Positions 9,397 to 18,015 are shown, counted from the first letter of the stretch. The stretch: 64,000 nt of DNA from Burkholderia sp. GAS332 (GCA_900142905.1 FSRV01000002.1:1178001-1242000); one strand, 5' to 3'. Notes: generated by a model from the sequence alone, not told the origin. Program-made: numbers and translations.

Positions 9397-10284
9397 TTAG
9401 GCATACCGCGCTTCGTTGAGGTCGGCGATAAGCGTTGGACCGCTTGGATGCCAGTCTAATCGGGCCTGGGTCAGCGCACTGGAGGCTGGCATGTCCACGT
9501 CGGCGAACATTGCCATCCATCCAAAATACGATGCCGCTTCATCCGGCTTGATTGAAACGACGGGCAAGTTCAGACCCCGGCCAAGCGCCTCGGTGATTTC
9601 GCGGGCACTGATCCCTTCTTCGCCGACCGCATGATACCGAGCCCCCCGTTCGCCCTTTTCTACGGCGAGGCGATACAGCAGCGCCACGTCGGAGAGATGG
9701 CCGGCCGGCCAACGGTTGCGGCCTTCGCCCACGAAGGCGCAGACGCCTTTCTCCCGAGCGATAGCAATGAGCGGTGTGATGAGACCCTGCTTGAACGGGT
9801 TGTGAACCTGCGGCAGACGGACCACCGACACGTTGACACCGGCCTCCAGGAGCGCATTCCCAGCCAGTTCGGAGGCAATCCGCGGATGTGGACGACTGGT
9901 ATTAAAGACATCTTCAGTCGCCGGTTGACCCTGCTCACCGGTACCAAAGGCGGTCCCGGAGGTGATGATCAGAGGGCGGTCGGAGCCAGCGAGCGCGGAA
10001 CCGAGTGCCGCGATCGCACGCTTATCCTTCTCGCAATTCTCCACGAACCTTGAGAAATCGTGATCGAATGCCGTGTGGATCACGGCATCCGCTTTGGCGG
10101 CGCCGCTGCGCAGGCTCTCCGGATCCTCCAGGGTCCCGCGATGCACCTGGGCCCCTGCATGGATAAGCGCTTGAGCGCCTTCGTCCGAGCGCGTCATGCC
10201 GATTACCTGATGACCCGCCTTGATGAGTTCGGGAACGATGGCCGCACCGATGAAGCCTGTCGCACCGGTCAGGAAAATACGCAT
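9397..10284 (-). CDS. NAD-dependent epimerase/dehydratase-family (atypical SDR) protein
   Basis: Extended or atypical SDR of 295 residues. The start is the ATG at 10284 (MRIFLTGATGFIG), with a GGGAGG-type ribosome binding site just upstream on the minus strand; the open frame beyond it has no support. The N-terminal FLTGATGFIG glycine motif binds NAD(P). The body (VIHTAFDHDFSRF, ITSGTAFGTG) matches the family of putative NAD-dependent epimerases found next to LysR or TetR genes. No substrate can be named. Confidence 0.83.
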   Translation of the reverse strand: MRIFLTGATGFIGAAIVPELIKAGHQVIGMTRSDEGAQALIHAGAQVHRGTLEDPESLRSGAAKADAVIHTAFDHDFSRFVENCEKDKRAIAALGSALAGSDRPLIITSGTAFGTGEQGQPATEDVFNTSRPHPRIASELAGNALLEAGVNVSVVRLPQVHNPFKQGLITPLIAIAREKGVCAFVGEGRNRWPAGHLSDVALLYRLAVEKGERGARYHAVGEEGISAREITEALGRGLNLPVVSIKPDEAASYFGWMAMFADVDMPASSALTQARLDWHPSGPTLIADLNEARYA

Positions 10285-10656
10285 AGTGAAACCTCCCTGG
10301 TTGTTACCGCTACTATCCGACCGTTTTTTGTTCTGTTGAAGTAGTGACGTCATCCTATGAAAGGGACTAACAGGATCCCGATGTCGGGCGGCCGGGGGAT
10401 GATTGACTGGGCGCGAGGCTATGCAAGAATCGGCATTTATTACGATCCGATCTCACAAGCAGATAGCACATCGACCGTGGTAGTTTGGCCAGGCGTCATG
10501 CCCGTTGCGGATGCGCGAGTGTGCAAACAGGTCAATTGGGACAACACGCACCCGGCATGGAGCAGGCAAGCGCCTGTAAGGGCATCGAATGTTCGCCGGT
10601 GGCGGGGTTCATCCAAAACAAACGAAACGTGTTCCGTTTCATTAACGAGCGTGAAA
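10285..10656. other. Intergenic region between epimerase and M24 peptidase genes
   Basis: 372 bases between divergent genes. The reading frame of the peptidase is open back to 10357, but that stretch has no family resemblance, so I treat it as non-coding. It holds a palindrome at 10624-10640 and presumably both promoters. Confidence 0.6.
10624..10640. promoter_or_regulatory. Inverted repeat, candidate operator for the M24 peptidase gene
   Basis: GAAACG at 10624-10629 and CGTTTC at 10635-10640 form a perfect six-base inverted repeat with a five-base spacer, ending 16 bases before the chosen ATG. The position suits a repressor site overlapping the start of transcription. No cognate regulator is obvious next to it. 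Confidence 0.4.
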
Positions 10657-11883
10657 ATGACAAATGGCGTAGGTGGTAGTGATCAGGAGACGGCATTGGC
10701 GCGACTCGTGCCATGTGCAAGTGAGGTTGAGGAAATCAGTGCAGTTGAGCATCAGACGCGGATAAGTCAATTGCAGCGAAATATGACGGATGCCGGCGTC
10801 GATGCGGTTTACGTCAATGCGGGAACGAATCTGCTTTATTTCACGGGGATAGAATGGCACCCCAGTGAAAGGCTGCTTGGCGCCATCATCCCTGCGAAGG
10901 GGAGTTTGATCTACATCGCTCCGTGGTTCGAGGAAAGGACGTTGCGCGATCGCATGAAGGTTGAAAGCGACGTCATGTGCTGGCACGAAGACGAAAGTGC
11001 GTACGCGGCATTTTATAAAGCCTTGCGTGCAATCGGCATAGCGCCAGTTCACGGCAGTCACGCGAAAATTGCTATTTGCGGAACCGCCTCCGCATCGGTC
11101 TATTTTGGATTGAAGGAATTATCGGAGAATTGTGAATTGGTCTGCGCCGACGCCTTGATTGGGTCGCTGAGAAAGAACAAATCGCGCGCCGAGATTGCCC
11201 TCATGCAGGCCGCCAAAGACATGACTTTGCAGGTTCATCGGGCAGCGGCAAGCATTTTGCGCGAGGGCATTAGCACGGTGGAAGTTTATGACTTCATCGA
11301 CCGTGCCCATCGAAAAGTGGGGGCAACAGGATCACATTTCTGCATCGTTCTGTTTGGGGAGGCAACGTCTTATCCACATGGGGTCAAAGAGCCGCAAGTT
11401 CTCAAACGCAATGACGTGGTCTTGATCGACACCGGCTGCAAGTACAAGAACTACGTTTCGGATATCACGCGCACCTACGTTTTCGGTGAGGCGAACGATC
11501 GGCAGCGATTTGTGTGGAACGCAGAAAAGGCAGCACAAGCCGCTGCTTTTGATGCAGCCCGGTTGGGTGTTCCATGTGCTGAGGTCGATCGCGCGGCAAG
11601 ACGTTGCCTGGAAACCTATGGATTCGGCCCAGGCTATCAGCTGCCGGGTCTGCCGCATCGGACTGGCCACGGCATTGGCCTCGACTTGCATGAGGGGCCG
11701 TATCTGGTGGGGAACGACGAAACGCCGCTGGAAGTTGGGATGTGTTTTAGCAATGAACCCATGATCTGCATTCCCGGCGAATTTGGCGTGAGGCACGAAG
11801 ATCACTTCTACATGACAGAGGAGGGGCCGAGGTGGTTTACTCGCCCCGCCTATTCCATCGACGATCCCTTCCGCGTCGCGTAA
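10657..11883 (+). CDS. M24-family metallopeptidase (Xaa-Pro dipeptidase/creatinase-like)
   Basis: Metal-dependent hydrolase of 408 residues from the ATG at 10657. The N-terminal creatinase-type domain (about 20-160: GVDAVYVNAGTNLLYFTGIEWHPSERL) precedes the pita-bread catalytic domain. The five metal ligands are visible in order: D in LIDTGCK, D in SDITRTY, H in PHRTGHGIG, E in SNEPM and E in RHEDHFYM. The family cleaves Xaa-Pro bonds or hydrolyses creatine-like or DMSP-like compounds, so the substrate is open. Its base and codon use is visibly more AT-rich than its neighbours (many AAA, GAA, ATT, TTT), which suggests acquisition by transfer. Confidence 0.82.
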   Translation: MTNGVGGSDQETALARLVPCASEVEEISAVEHQTRISQLQRNMTDAGVDAVYVNAGTNLLYFTGIEWHPSERLLGAIIPAKGSLIYIAPWFEERTLRDRMKVESDVMCWHEDESAYAAFYKALRAIGIAPVHGSHAKIAICGTASASVYFGLKELSENCELVCADALIGSLRKNKSRAEIALMQAAKDMTLQVHRAAASILREGISTVEVYDFIDRAHRKVGATGSHFCIVLFGEATSYPHGVKEPQVLKRNDVVLIDTGCKYKNYVSDITRTYVFGEANDRQRFVWNAEKAAQAAAFDAARLGVPCAEVDRAARRCLETYGFGPGYQLPGLPHRTGHGIGLDLHEGPYLVGNDETPLEVGMCFSNEPMICIPGEFGVRHEDHFYMTEEGPRWFTRPAYSIDDPFRVA

Positions 11884-12028
11884 TTCCTACGGACTTTTCA
11901 AGCTGGGCGAGTTCTTCGCGGACTCGCGCGCGCGTCACGGGTTGGCTCGACGGCGCAAAGGAAGCGAGCGGGGCGGCGATCGCAAAGGAAATGAGCGGGC
12001 ATCTAGCCGTCGCCTCCCATGCCTAGCA

Positions 12029-12056
12029 GGAATGACAGTTATGCAGCCTTGCTGAC
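12029..12056 (+). repeat. 28-base motif, copy 1 (upstream of the peroxiredoxin-like gene)
   Basis: The sequence beginning GGAATGACAGTTATGCAG recurs at 14013-14040 with 23 of 28 positions identical. This copy ends 75 bases before the start at 12132. Two near-identical sites flanking one LysR gene suggest a shared regulator-binding or promoter element. Confidence 0.5.
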
Positions 12057-12131
12057 TTCTCCGGCGGTTTGCATTGGCGGACTATCCCTACCACGCACTG
12101 TGCGTTAAACATCATCAGGAAGGGGAATGTC

Positions 12132-12806
12132 ATGTCACTTCAAGCTAAGCTCGACGCCTTCAAGGCCGATTTCAAAGGCGGAAAAGCCCCGTACTTTGCT
12201 CCACCGGAAATCCATCCGATCATGGAACGTGCGACGGCCGAACTCGTGGCGTCCGGTCAGGCTGCACGCGCGCTCAAAGCAGGCGACGTAGCGCCGGAAT
12301 TTACCCTCAATGATCCGGAGGGCAAACCCGTGTCGTCGGTCGACCTGCTGAAAGAGGGGCCGCTCGTGATCAGCTTCTACCGTGGCGTATGGTGCCCGTA
12401 TTGCAATCTTGAACTGACGGCCCTTGAAGAAGCGCTGCCGTCGTTCAAGGCCGAAGGTGCAAGTCTGGTTGCGATCTCCCCGCAGAATGCCGTGAACAGC
12501 CGCAAATCGATCCGCACCAACAAGCTGAACTTCCCGATTCTGAGCGACACGCGCAATGATGTGGCCGCCGCATTCGGCATCCGCTTTGCGTTGCCCGACT
12601 ATCTCGTGGATCTATACAAGAAGCTCAAAAACGATCTACCGGCGTTCAACGGAGACGACAGTTGGACGTTGCCGATGCCGGCGCGCTACGTGGTCGGGCA
12701 GGATGGAACGATCCTGTACTCGGAAGTCAACCCGGACTATACGCACCGTCCTGAGCCTCAGGATATGTTGCCGGCTCTCCGCAAGAAGGTCGCTTCGGCG
12801 TCTTGA
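12132..12806 (+). CDS. Peroxiredoxin-like (AhpC/TSA, thioredoxin-fold) protein
   Basis: Probable thiol peroxidase or oxidoreductase of 224 residues. The start is the ATG at 12132, following GGAAGGGG. An N-terminal helical stretch of about 55 residues leads into an AhpC/TSA domain (APEFTLNDPEGKPV), with the redox motif WCPYC near residues 86-90 and LVAISPQNAVNSRKSI after it. It is the size of the peroxiredoxin-like family in proteobacteria rather than of AhpC (about 187). It may respond to the convergent LysR gene, a common arrangement for oxidant-responsive genes; this is an inference. Confidence 0.82.
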   Translation: MSLQAKLDAFKADFKGGKAPYFAPPEIHPIMERATAELVASGQAARALKAGDVAPEFTLNDPEGKPVSSVDLLKEGPLVISFYRGVWCPYCNLELTALEEALPSFKAEGASLVAISPQNAVNSRKSIRTNKLNFPILSDTRNDVAAAFGIRFALPDYLVDLYKKLKNDLPAFNGDDSWTLPMPARYVVGQDGTILYSEVNPDYTHRPEPQDMLPALRKKVASAS

Positions 12807-12825
12807 TCCGGTTCTGCTTCGGCCG

Positions 12826-12903
12826 TCCGAAGATGCGGCTTTCACTCCGGCTCAAACGTTGCTTGTCGATGGCGGCGCCTCGATCGGCAACGCTTCAGTT
12901 TGA
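12826..12903 (+). pseudogene. Decayed 3' end of an SDR gene
   Basis: In this frame the sequence reads SEDAAF, then QTLLVDGGASIG, then a stop. That is the usual C-terminal tail of classical SDRs (SDDAAFVTGQTLxVDGG). Nothing upstream in frame continues the dehydrogenase: the peroxiredoxin-like gene ends at 12806. The remnant overlaps the last 52 bases of the convergent LysR gene. I read it as the leftover of an SDR gene once located beside this LysR gene and lost by deletion or replacement. Confidence 0.55.
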
Positions 12904-13784
12904 GGCCCGAGTATCTCTTCAATCCAGGCGACGAAAGCGCGTGCCTTTGCACTGACCATGCGCCCACTGGGAAAAATTGCCCACAGGTCGATACCCGGCA
13001 ATTCCCAGTCGGGCAGCACGCGTTGAACGGCACCACTTGCGAGTTCCGGCGTGAACATCCATTCCGAAGCGATCGCGACGCCCATGTCGGCGAGCACGGC
13101 CGCACGCACGCCTTCTGCCGCATTCACGCGGACGCGCCCGGCGACGACAATGGCCGTTTCCGTATTGCCCTGCTTGAACGACCACACGCTTCCGCCGCCG
13201 CTCTGTTCATACACGATCGCCTGATGCGATAGCAGATCCGCAGGTACCCGCGGCTCGCCGGCTTTTGCGAACCAGGCCGGCGTGCCGACGACGCAACGCC
13301 GACCGCGAGCCACCTTGCGTGCAGTCATGTTCGAGTCGCCAAGCACCCCCATCCTGAGTGCAACGTCGATGCCGTGTTCCAGCAGATCGATGTTCTCATC
13401 GTCGAGCACAATGTCGATGTTGAGTTCGGGGTGTCGATCAAGAAATGTCTGGAGCCGCGGAAGGATGTGAAGCCGCGCAAAGGTCACCGCTGCTGAAATC
13501 CTGAGACGACCCGAGAGGGCGCCAGCCGATCCTCTTGCCGCAAACTCCGCCTCGTCGGCCTCTTCGATCGCCCGCTTGGCGCGCTCGTAAAATGCGTGGC
13601 CCGCTTCGGTCGGCGTCAGCCCGCGCGTTGAGCGGAGTAGCAGTCGAACTGCGAGCCGTTCTTCGAGTTGCGCGATTGATTTGGAAACGGCGGGCTGCCC
13701 AACGTTCAGCAGCCGCGCTGCCGCCGAAAAAGAACCGGACTCCACCACGCACACAAACGTTTCCATCGCTGTCAGTCGATCCAC
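12852..13784 (-). CDS. LysR-family transcriptional regulator
   Basis: 310 residues. The N-terminal winged helix-turn-helix (MDRLTAMETFVCVVESGSFS, ARLLNVGQPAVSKSIAQLEE) is followed by a substrate-binding domain of the CrgA/DmlR-like group (LRISAAVTFARLHILPRLQTFL). It faces the peroxiredoxin-like gene and is divergent from the propeller gene at 14172, with 387 bases between. The 28-base motif present on both sides of this gene is a candidate target. The gene overlaps an SDR remnant at its 3' end, so its original target may have been that lost dehydrogenase. Confidence 0.88.
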   Translation of the reverse strand: MDRLTAMETFVCVVESGSFSAAARLLNVGQPAVSKSIAQLEERLAVRLLLRSTRGLTPTEAGHAFYERAKRAIEEADEAEFAARGSAGALSGRLRISAAVTFARLHILPRLQTFLDRHPELNIDIVLDDENIDLLEHGIDVALRMGVLGDSNMTARKVARGRRCVVGTPAWFAKAGEPRVPADLLSHQAIVYEQSGGGSVWSFKQGNTETAIVVAGRVRVNAAEGVRAAVLADMGVAIASEWMFTPELASGAVQRVLPDWELPGIDLWAIFPSGRMVSAKARAFVAWIEEILGPQTEALPIEAPPSTSNV

Positions 13785-14171
13785 GGTCGTCCCTCCTAGA
13801 ACGGATGTTGGGGCTCGGGCGTCGCACCGTCAACCACGCGCGACGAAACCTGCTTGCCGGAAGATACACCACCGCGCCACGCTGTTTTTCGTAGCGCCCG
13901 CACAACACGCATTCCGCACAGGCGTACGGTAACGCATTCTTATCCTCAGCGACTTCTTTTGCGCCGTAAGCCTTTCGCCGACCGGGACGAAGTCCGCCCG
14001 ATATTCCCCACGGGAATGACTGTTATGCAGTCACGCTGCCTACCCTGGCCAGTTCAATTCAACGACGATGTTGCTGTGTCTGGCGAGCCGCTACCCACTG
14101 ATCCGCAAGGGAGTAACGCCATGAGCGGCACGGCAGGGTGAGCGGTTTTAATCTAACTCTCAGGACTGGGT
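13785..14171. other. Intergenic region upstream of the LysR and propeller genes
   Basis: 387 bases between divergent genes. Short open frames here show no protein-like composition. The only structured element I see is the second copy of the 28-base motif at 14013-14040. Confidence 0.55.
14013..14040 (+). repeat. 28-base motif, copy 2 (upstream of the propeller gene)
   Basis: Begins GGAATGACTGTTATGCAG; 23 of 28 bases match the copy at 12029-12056, in the same orientation, 131 bases before the ATG at 14172. The invariant block GTTATGCAG could be an extended -10 or a regulator half-site. Confidence 0.5.
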
Positions 14172-15005
14172 ATGAGTATTCTGGTTACCAGCGCCTCTGG
14201 TTCGAACGGCGATGGATACGGGGCGCTCCTGTCATTCCGCCTCGACGGCACTTTCATTGGTTCGTTCAGCGACGACCCTCGCATCGTCGATCCTCGCGGC
14301 ATGAGCGTCAGTTCGGATCGGCAGCATCTTTATGTCAATAGCGGAAACGACCACATCCTTGCGCTGGACACCCAAGGGAAGGTGGTACGCGACACGGGTT
14401 CCGTTCCAGGACTGAATGCCGGTGGCGGCAACCTTGGGCCCGATGGGCGCTACTACGTCGGATTGCGTAGCGCGCGGACGATTGCCGCGTTTCCCCCCTA
14501 TCTCGACGGTGCCGCGCAATCCGTGCTGCCCGCCGGTGTGGTTCCGTACCCTCGCGGATTCGCCTTCGGCGCGGATGGCAAGCTTTTCCTTGCCTCCGGC
14601 ATCGGTCCAGACGGTGAGGGTGAGAACAACATTGTCGTGTTCGACCCGGACGGTGGACTGCATGCTTCCCGATTCATTACGGACGACGCTGTGAGTCCAT
14701 TGGATCTCGCGATTGGGCCGAACGGAAATGTGCTTGTGTCCAGCGAGTTCCCCTTCGGAAAGCCGGACGCGGTATGTACCGTGCGCGAATACGACAGTTC
14801 AACCGGTAGCCTCGTCCGCGTGTTCCGGGTGGATCGGACTATGCGCTTTCATCGTCCTCGGGGCCTGCGCTTCGACCCGGAGGGAGTGTTGTTTTGCGTC
14901 GCCCGGGATACCGTCATTGCGTTCGACTTCGTCGACGGACGCTGCCTGGGCCCCGTTATCGATATGCCAAGGTTAAACGGCCAGGCGATCGCTTTCTTTG
15001 CTTGA
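14172..15005 (+). CDS. NHL/SMP-30-like beta-propeller protein
   Basis: 277 residues with no signal peptide. Repeated blade-like segments are visible: DPRGMSVSSDRQHLYVNSGNDHILALD, GGNLGPDGRYYVGLRSARTIAAF, YPRGFAFGADGKLFLASGI, SPLDLAIGPNGNVLVSSEF and RPRGLRFDPEGVLFCVARDTVIAFD. This spacing of about 45 residues fits a five- or six-bladed NHL or gluconolactonase-like propeller. Such proteins act as lactonases or as binding scaffolds. I see no clear SMP-30 metal-site set, so the function stays open. Confidence 0.65.
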   Translation: MSILVTSASGSNGDGYGALLSFRLDGTFIGSFSDDPRIVDPRGMSVSSDRQHLYVNSGNDHILALDTQGKVVRDTGSVPGLNAGGGNLGPDGRYYVGLRSARTIAAFPPYLDGAAQSVLPAGVVPYPRGFAFGADGKLFLASGIGPDGEGENNIVVFDPDGGLHASRFITDDAVSPLDLAIGPNGNVLVSSEFPFGKPDAVCTVREYDSSTGSLVRVFRVDRTMRFHRPRGLRFDPEGVLFCVARDTVIAFDFVDGRCLGPVIDMPRLNGQAIAFFA

Positions 15006-15155
15006 CGGTGACGCACTGATTCGCCACGGGCGTCCTGACAAGCAGGCGACTTAGCCAATCCAGAGGGGGCATGACGATCCTTGCAACGAGACGAACCGGC
15101 ATCTTACTGAGCTTGCGGCACGAGCGTGGCAACGCGTTCGTGCCGCAATTCGATA

Positions 15156-15170
15156 TTCATATTTCGAATA
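15156..15170. promoter_or_regulatory. Candidate LysR-type box upstream of the fumarylpyruvate hydrolase gene
   Basis: ATTC-N7-GAAT palindrome in the 294-base leader before 15300. On the minus strand it reads ATTCGAAATATGAAT. The core CGAAATAT recurs in the palindrome at 17834-17848 before the lactonase gene, so both may bind the LysR protein encoded at 16771. Confidence 0.45.
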
Positions 15171-15299
15171 GTAGCCACTAAGTAATGCGCATTGCGTGCC
15201 GACGCCTGCGAAAACATACTGACTCTCCGACCGGCCTGTCCAACAGGTACCGGATCGTCGGTAAGAAGAGAAACTTTCGTCGTCTGTCTGGAGAAAATC

Positions 15300-15998
15300 A
15301 TGGAATTTGCAGTTCCAGTCGCTCCCGTGTTCACGCTCCAGGTAGCGGGCCATGGGGAAGTGTTTCCCGTCAACCGCGTGTTTTGCGTCGGCCGTAACTA
15401 CGCCGCCCACGCACGTGAAATGGGCAAGGATCCTGAGCGGGATCCGCCGTTCTTCTTTATGAAGCCGGCCAATGCCGTGGTGCAGGCGGGCGCCACCGAG
15501 GTCACGATTCCGTACCCGTCGAAGACATCAAACTTTCACCATGAAATCGAACTGGTCATCGCCATCGGCAAAGGTGGCTCGCACATCACGGTGAACGACG
15601 CGCTGAAGCATGTTTACGGCTACGCAGTGGGCTTGGACATGACCCGCCGGGATTTGCAGCTCGACGCGCGCGATAAAGGACGCCCCTGGGAATTCGGGAA
15701 ATCCTTTCCGAAGTCCGCACCGATTGGTCCTCTGCACCGGGTCGGCGAACTCGGTGCGTTCAACGCCGCCGCCATCACGTTAACGGTCAACGAGCAGCCC
15801 CGCCAGGCATCCGACATCTCGAAGTTGATCTGGTCCGTGGCCGAATGCATCGCCTACCTGTCTGAATACGACACGCTTGAACCCGGCGATCTCATCATGA
15901 CAGGTACCCCGGAGGGCGTGAATGCCGTGCAACGCGGCGATGTCATGCGCGGTGCGATCGATCGCCTTGGCGAGATCGTCGTTCGCGTCGGCACCTGA
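15300..15998 (+). CDS. Fumarylpyruvate hydrolase (FAH family), first copy
   Basis: Hydrolyses fumarylpyruvate to fumarate and pyruvate, the last step of the gentisate pathway (NagK role). 232 residues from the ATG at 15300. The FAH fold is clear: FCVGRNYAAHAREMG near residue 30, FFFMKPANAV, the metal-binding acidic set in HHEIELVIAIGKGG, and MTGTPEGVNAV near the C-terminus. It is strikingly similar to the second copy at 25110 (same blocks in the same order). It leads a unit with the isomerase and a LysR gene. Acylpyruvase activity on related diketo acids is possible. Confidence 0.82.
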   Translation: MEFAVPVAPVFTLQVAGHGEVFPVNRVFCVGRNYAAHAREMGKDPERDPPFFFMKPANAVVQAGATEVTIPYPSKTSNFHHEIELVIAIGKGGSHITVNDALKHVYGYAVGLDMTRRDLQLDARDKGRPWEFGKSFPKSAPIGPLHRVGELGAFNAAAITLTVNEQPRQASDISKLIWSVAECIAYLSEYDTLEPGDLIMTGTPEGVNAVQRGDVMRGAIDRLGEIVVRVGT

Positions 15999-16066
15999 CG
16001 TTCGGAGATTTGGCAACGGCGATCGGACACGGCCGCCACCCTATTCAGTGCATCCCATAGAAACAG

Positions 16067-16711
16067 ATGAAGCTATACAACTACTTCCGCAGCACGTCCT
16101 CCTATCGCGTGCGTATCGCGTGCAACCTCAAGGGCTTGTCATACGAATATATTCCGGTCCATCTCAACCGGAATGGCGGCGAACAGTTTGCGGCAGATTT
16201 TTCGTCGCTCAATCCGCAGCAACTGGTACCCCTGCTAATCGATGGCACATTGTTGATCTCACAGTCACTGGCGATCATCGAATACCTGGATGAGTGCTAT
16301 CCGGATGTGGCGTTGTTACCCACGGCGAGCATTGACAGGGTCCGGGTGCGACAACTCTCGCAACACATCGCTTGCGAAATGCATCCGCTGAACAATCTTC
16401 GTGTCCTGAAGTACCTGACGGGGCCGCTTCAACTGTCCGTCGAGCAAAAGCAGGCGTGGACTGTCCACTGGCTCAGGACCGGGCTCGAAGCACTGGAGCG
16501 CGAACTCGATGGTAGCGCTGCGCGTGGAAAATTCTGTTTCGGCAATACGCCCACAATGGCAGACTGCTGCCTGGTGCCGCAGTTGTACAGCGCACGGCGT
16601 TTCGGCATCGACGTGGATGCCTATCCTGCGTTACGGGCGATTGACGCTGAATGTCAAACACTTGATGCGTTCCAGGCGGCGCATCCGGACCGGCAACCCG
16701 ATGCGGAGTAA
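16067..16711 (+). CDS. nagL: Maleylpyruvate (or maleylacetoacetate) isomerase, zeta-class GST fold
   Basis: Glutathione-dependent cis-trans isomerase of 214 residues that converts maleylpyruvate to fumarylpyruvate. The N-terminal thioredoxin domain carries the zeta-class signature SSYRVRIACNLKGL, then LNPQQLVPLLIDGTLLISQSLAIIEYLDE; a helical C-terminal domain follows with NTPTMADCCLVPQLYSARRF. It lies 68 bases after the hydrolase gene. It is the only isomerase in the 15-29 kb island, so it presumably serves both ring-cleavage branches. Confidence 0.83.
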   Translation: MKLYNYFRSTSSYRVRIACNLKGLSYEYIPVHLNRNGGEQFAADFSSLNPQQLVPLLIDGTLLISQSLAIIEYLDECYPDVALLPTASIDRVRVRQLSQHIACEMHPLNNLRVLKYLTGPLQLSVEQKQAWTVHWLRTGLEALERELDGSAARGKFCFGNTPTMADCCLVPQLYSARRFGIDVDAYPALRAIDAECQTLDAFQAAHPDRQPDAE

Positions 16712-16770
16712 GCGCGGCGTCTGCCCGCGAAGTGGCATACTATTACGATGACAACTGCCCCATTCAGATC

Positions 16771-17715
16771 ATGAATAAGCAGTCGCTTGATTTGAATCTA
16801 CTTCGCGTCTTTCGCGCAGTATGGGAGCGGCGTAATGTCTCGCGTGCCGCGGAGGACCTGGGCGTATCCCAGCCGACGGTGAGCCATGCTCTGCGAGAGA
16901 TTCGCGAGCATTTCAACGATCGCATCTTTGTACGCGTACCTGGCGGGGTGATGCCGACTCCGCTGGCGGAAATCATCGCGCGTCGCATCAGTCAGGCGCT
17001 TGCGCTACTCGAACAGGGAATAGACATCCGCGGCGAATTTGATCCTTCGTCAAGTCGTCGAGAATTTACCATCATCATGACCGACGTCGCAGAAGCCCTC
17101 ATCCTGCCGCGCATCATCGGTCTTTGCCGGGAGAGCGGGCCCGCCGTTTCGTTTCGCGCGATCCAGTTGCCCACGGAGTCGGTCGTGGCCGCATTGCGCG
17201 ATGGGGGCGCGGACCTCGCGATTGGGTTTAGTCCTGCACTGCGCGCCAGCCTTCTTCGCAAATCGCTTTTTCGAAGCGAGTACGTCTGCATCGCAAGTTC
17301 GACCCATCCACGAATCAAGAATGTGCTCCGTTCCGAAGACTTCATGAATGAGCGCCATGCAGTTGCGCAATCCCAGGGAACCGGACATCACGCGGTGGAA
17401 GCCGCGTTGCAGCGGATGGGCTTGCTCGACTCCATTGGCGCTCGTGTCCCTCACTTCATGTCGCTGCCGACCATCGTGGCGGCAAGTGACATGATTGCGA
17501 CCATCCCGCAACCGCTGGCAGAACTGATGCTGCCCATTGCCTCGGTGAGAATTCATCCGGTTCCCATTCGATTGCCCAAACTCCTGATCGAGCAGTTCTG
17601 GCACGAACGTTTTCACGACGACGCTGCGTCTCGCTGGTTGAGAAATCTTCTTCCCCATGCCATGCAACAGGTGTTTGCAAGTGGAACGCCAGGCTTTCGT
17701 CGCGAGGCCGACTAG
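16771..17715 (+). CDS. LysR-family regulator of the first aromatic sub-cluster
   Basis: 314 residues from the ATG at 16771 (MNKQSLDLNLLRVFRAV). The DNA-binding helix reads NVSRAAEDLGVSQPTVSHALREIRE; the effector domain is of the NahR/LinR/NodD-like group (FTIIMTDVAEALILPRIIGLC, LPTESVVAALRDGGADLAIGF). It sits between the hydrolase/isomerase genes and the lactonase/dioxygenase genes, all in one direction, so it likely controls both groups. Palindromes sharing CGAAATAT before 15300 and 18016 are plausible sites. The inducer would be salicylate-like by analogy with NahR. Confidence 0.85.
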   Translation: MNKQSLDLNLLRVFRAVWERRNVSRAAEDLGVSQPTVSHALREIREHFNDRIFVRVPGGVMPTPLAEIIARRISQALALLEQGIDIRGEFDPSSSRREFTIIMTDVAEALILPRIIGLCRESGPAVSFRAIQLPTESVVAALRDGGADLAIGFSPALRASLLRKSLFRSEYVCIASSTHPRIKNVLRSEDFMNERHAVAQSQGTGHHAVEAALQRMGLLDSIGARVPHFMSLPTIVAASDMIATIPQPLAELMLPIASVRIHPVPIRLPKLLIEQFWHERFHDDAASRWLRNLLPHAMQQVFASGTPGFRREAD

Positions 17716-17833
17716 CTGGCAGTCCGACTGATCGTACGCTGGTTCCGAGCACGCGCTCCGGTGTGCGTCACGGCGATTGGCTGATAAGGGCAGGGTATCC
17801 GGGTGACTCTAATTTTTTCACTCAAATACTAAG

Positions 17834-17848
17834 TTATACGAAATATAA
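17834..17848. promoter_or_regulatory. Candidate LysR-type box upstream of the lactonase gene
   Basis: TTATA-N5-TATAA palindrome containing a T-N11-A core, inside a very AT-rich stretch (about 17810-17870) that contrasts with the GC-rich surroundings. It shares the core CGAAATAT with the site at 15156-15170. The 300 bases from 17716 to 18015 hold no gene that I can support. Confidence 0.45.
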
Positions 17849-18015
17849 AGCGTCATTGAAGTGTATACCTGCCGCGGTGAAATGATCGGCACCGCAGTAT
17901 CGGTTCTAAAGACGTCGAACGATTATTCAGCGTGGGAATAGTGAGAACAAAACTATCGCCATTGCGCCACCAGACCGCTGCGATGACACTTTGGGTTAAC
18001 GAAACAAGGAGATGG

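Noticed and set aside
10357..10656. 100-residue N-terminal extension of the M24 peptidase
   Set aside because: The frame is open, but the residues have no resemblance to the creatinase N-domain, and the ATG at 10657 gives the normal family length.
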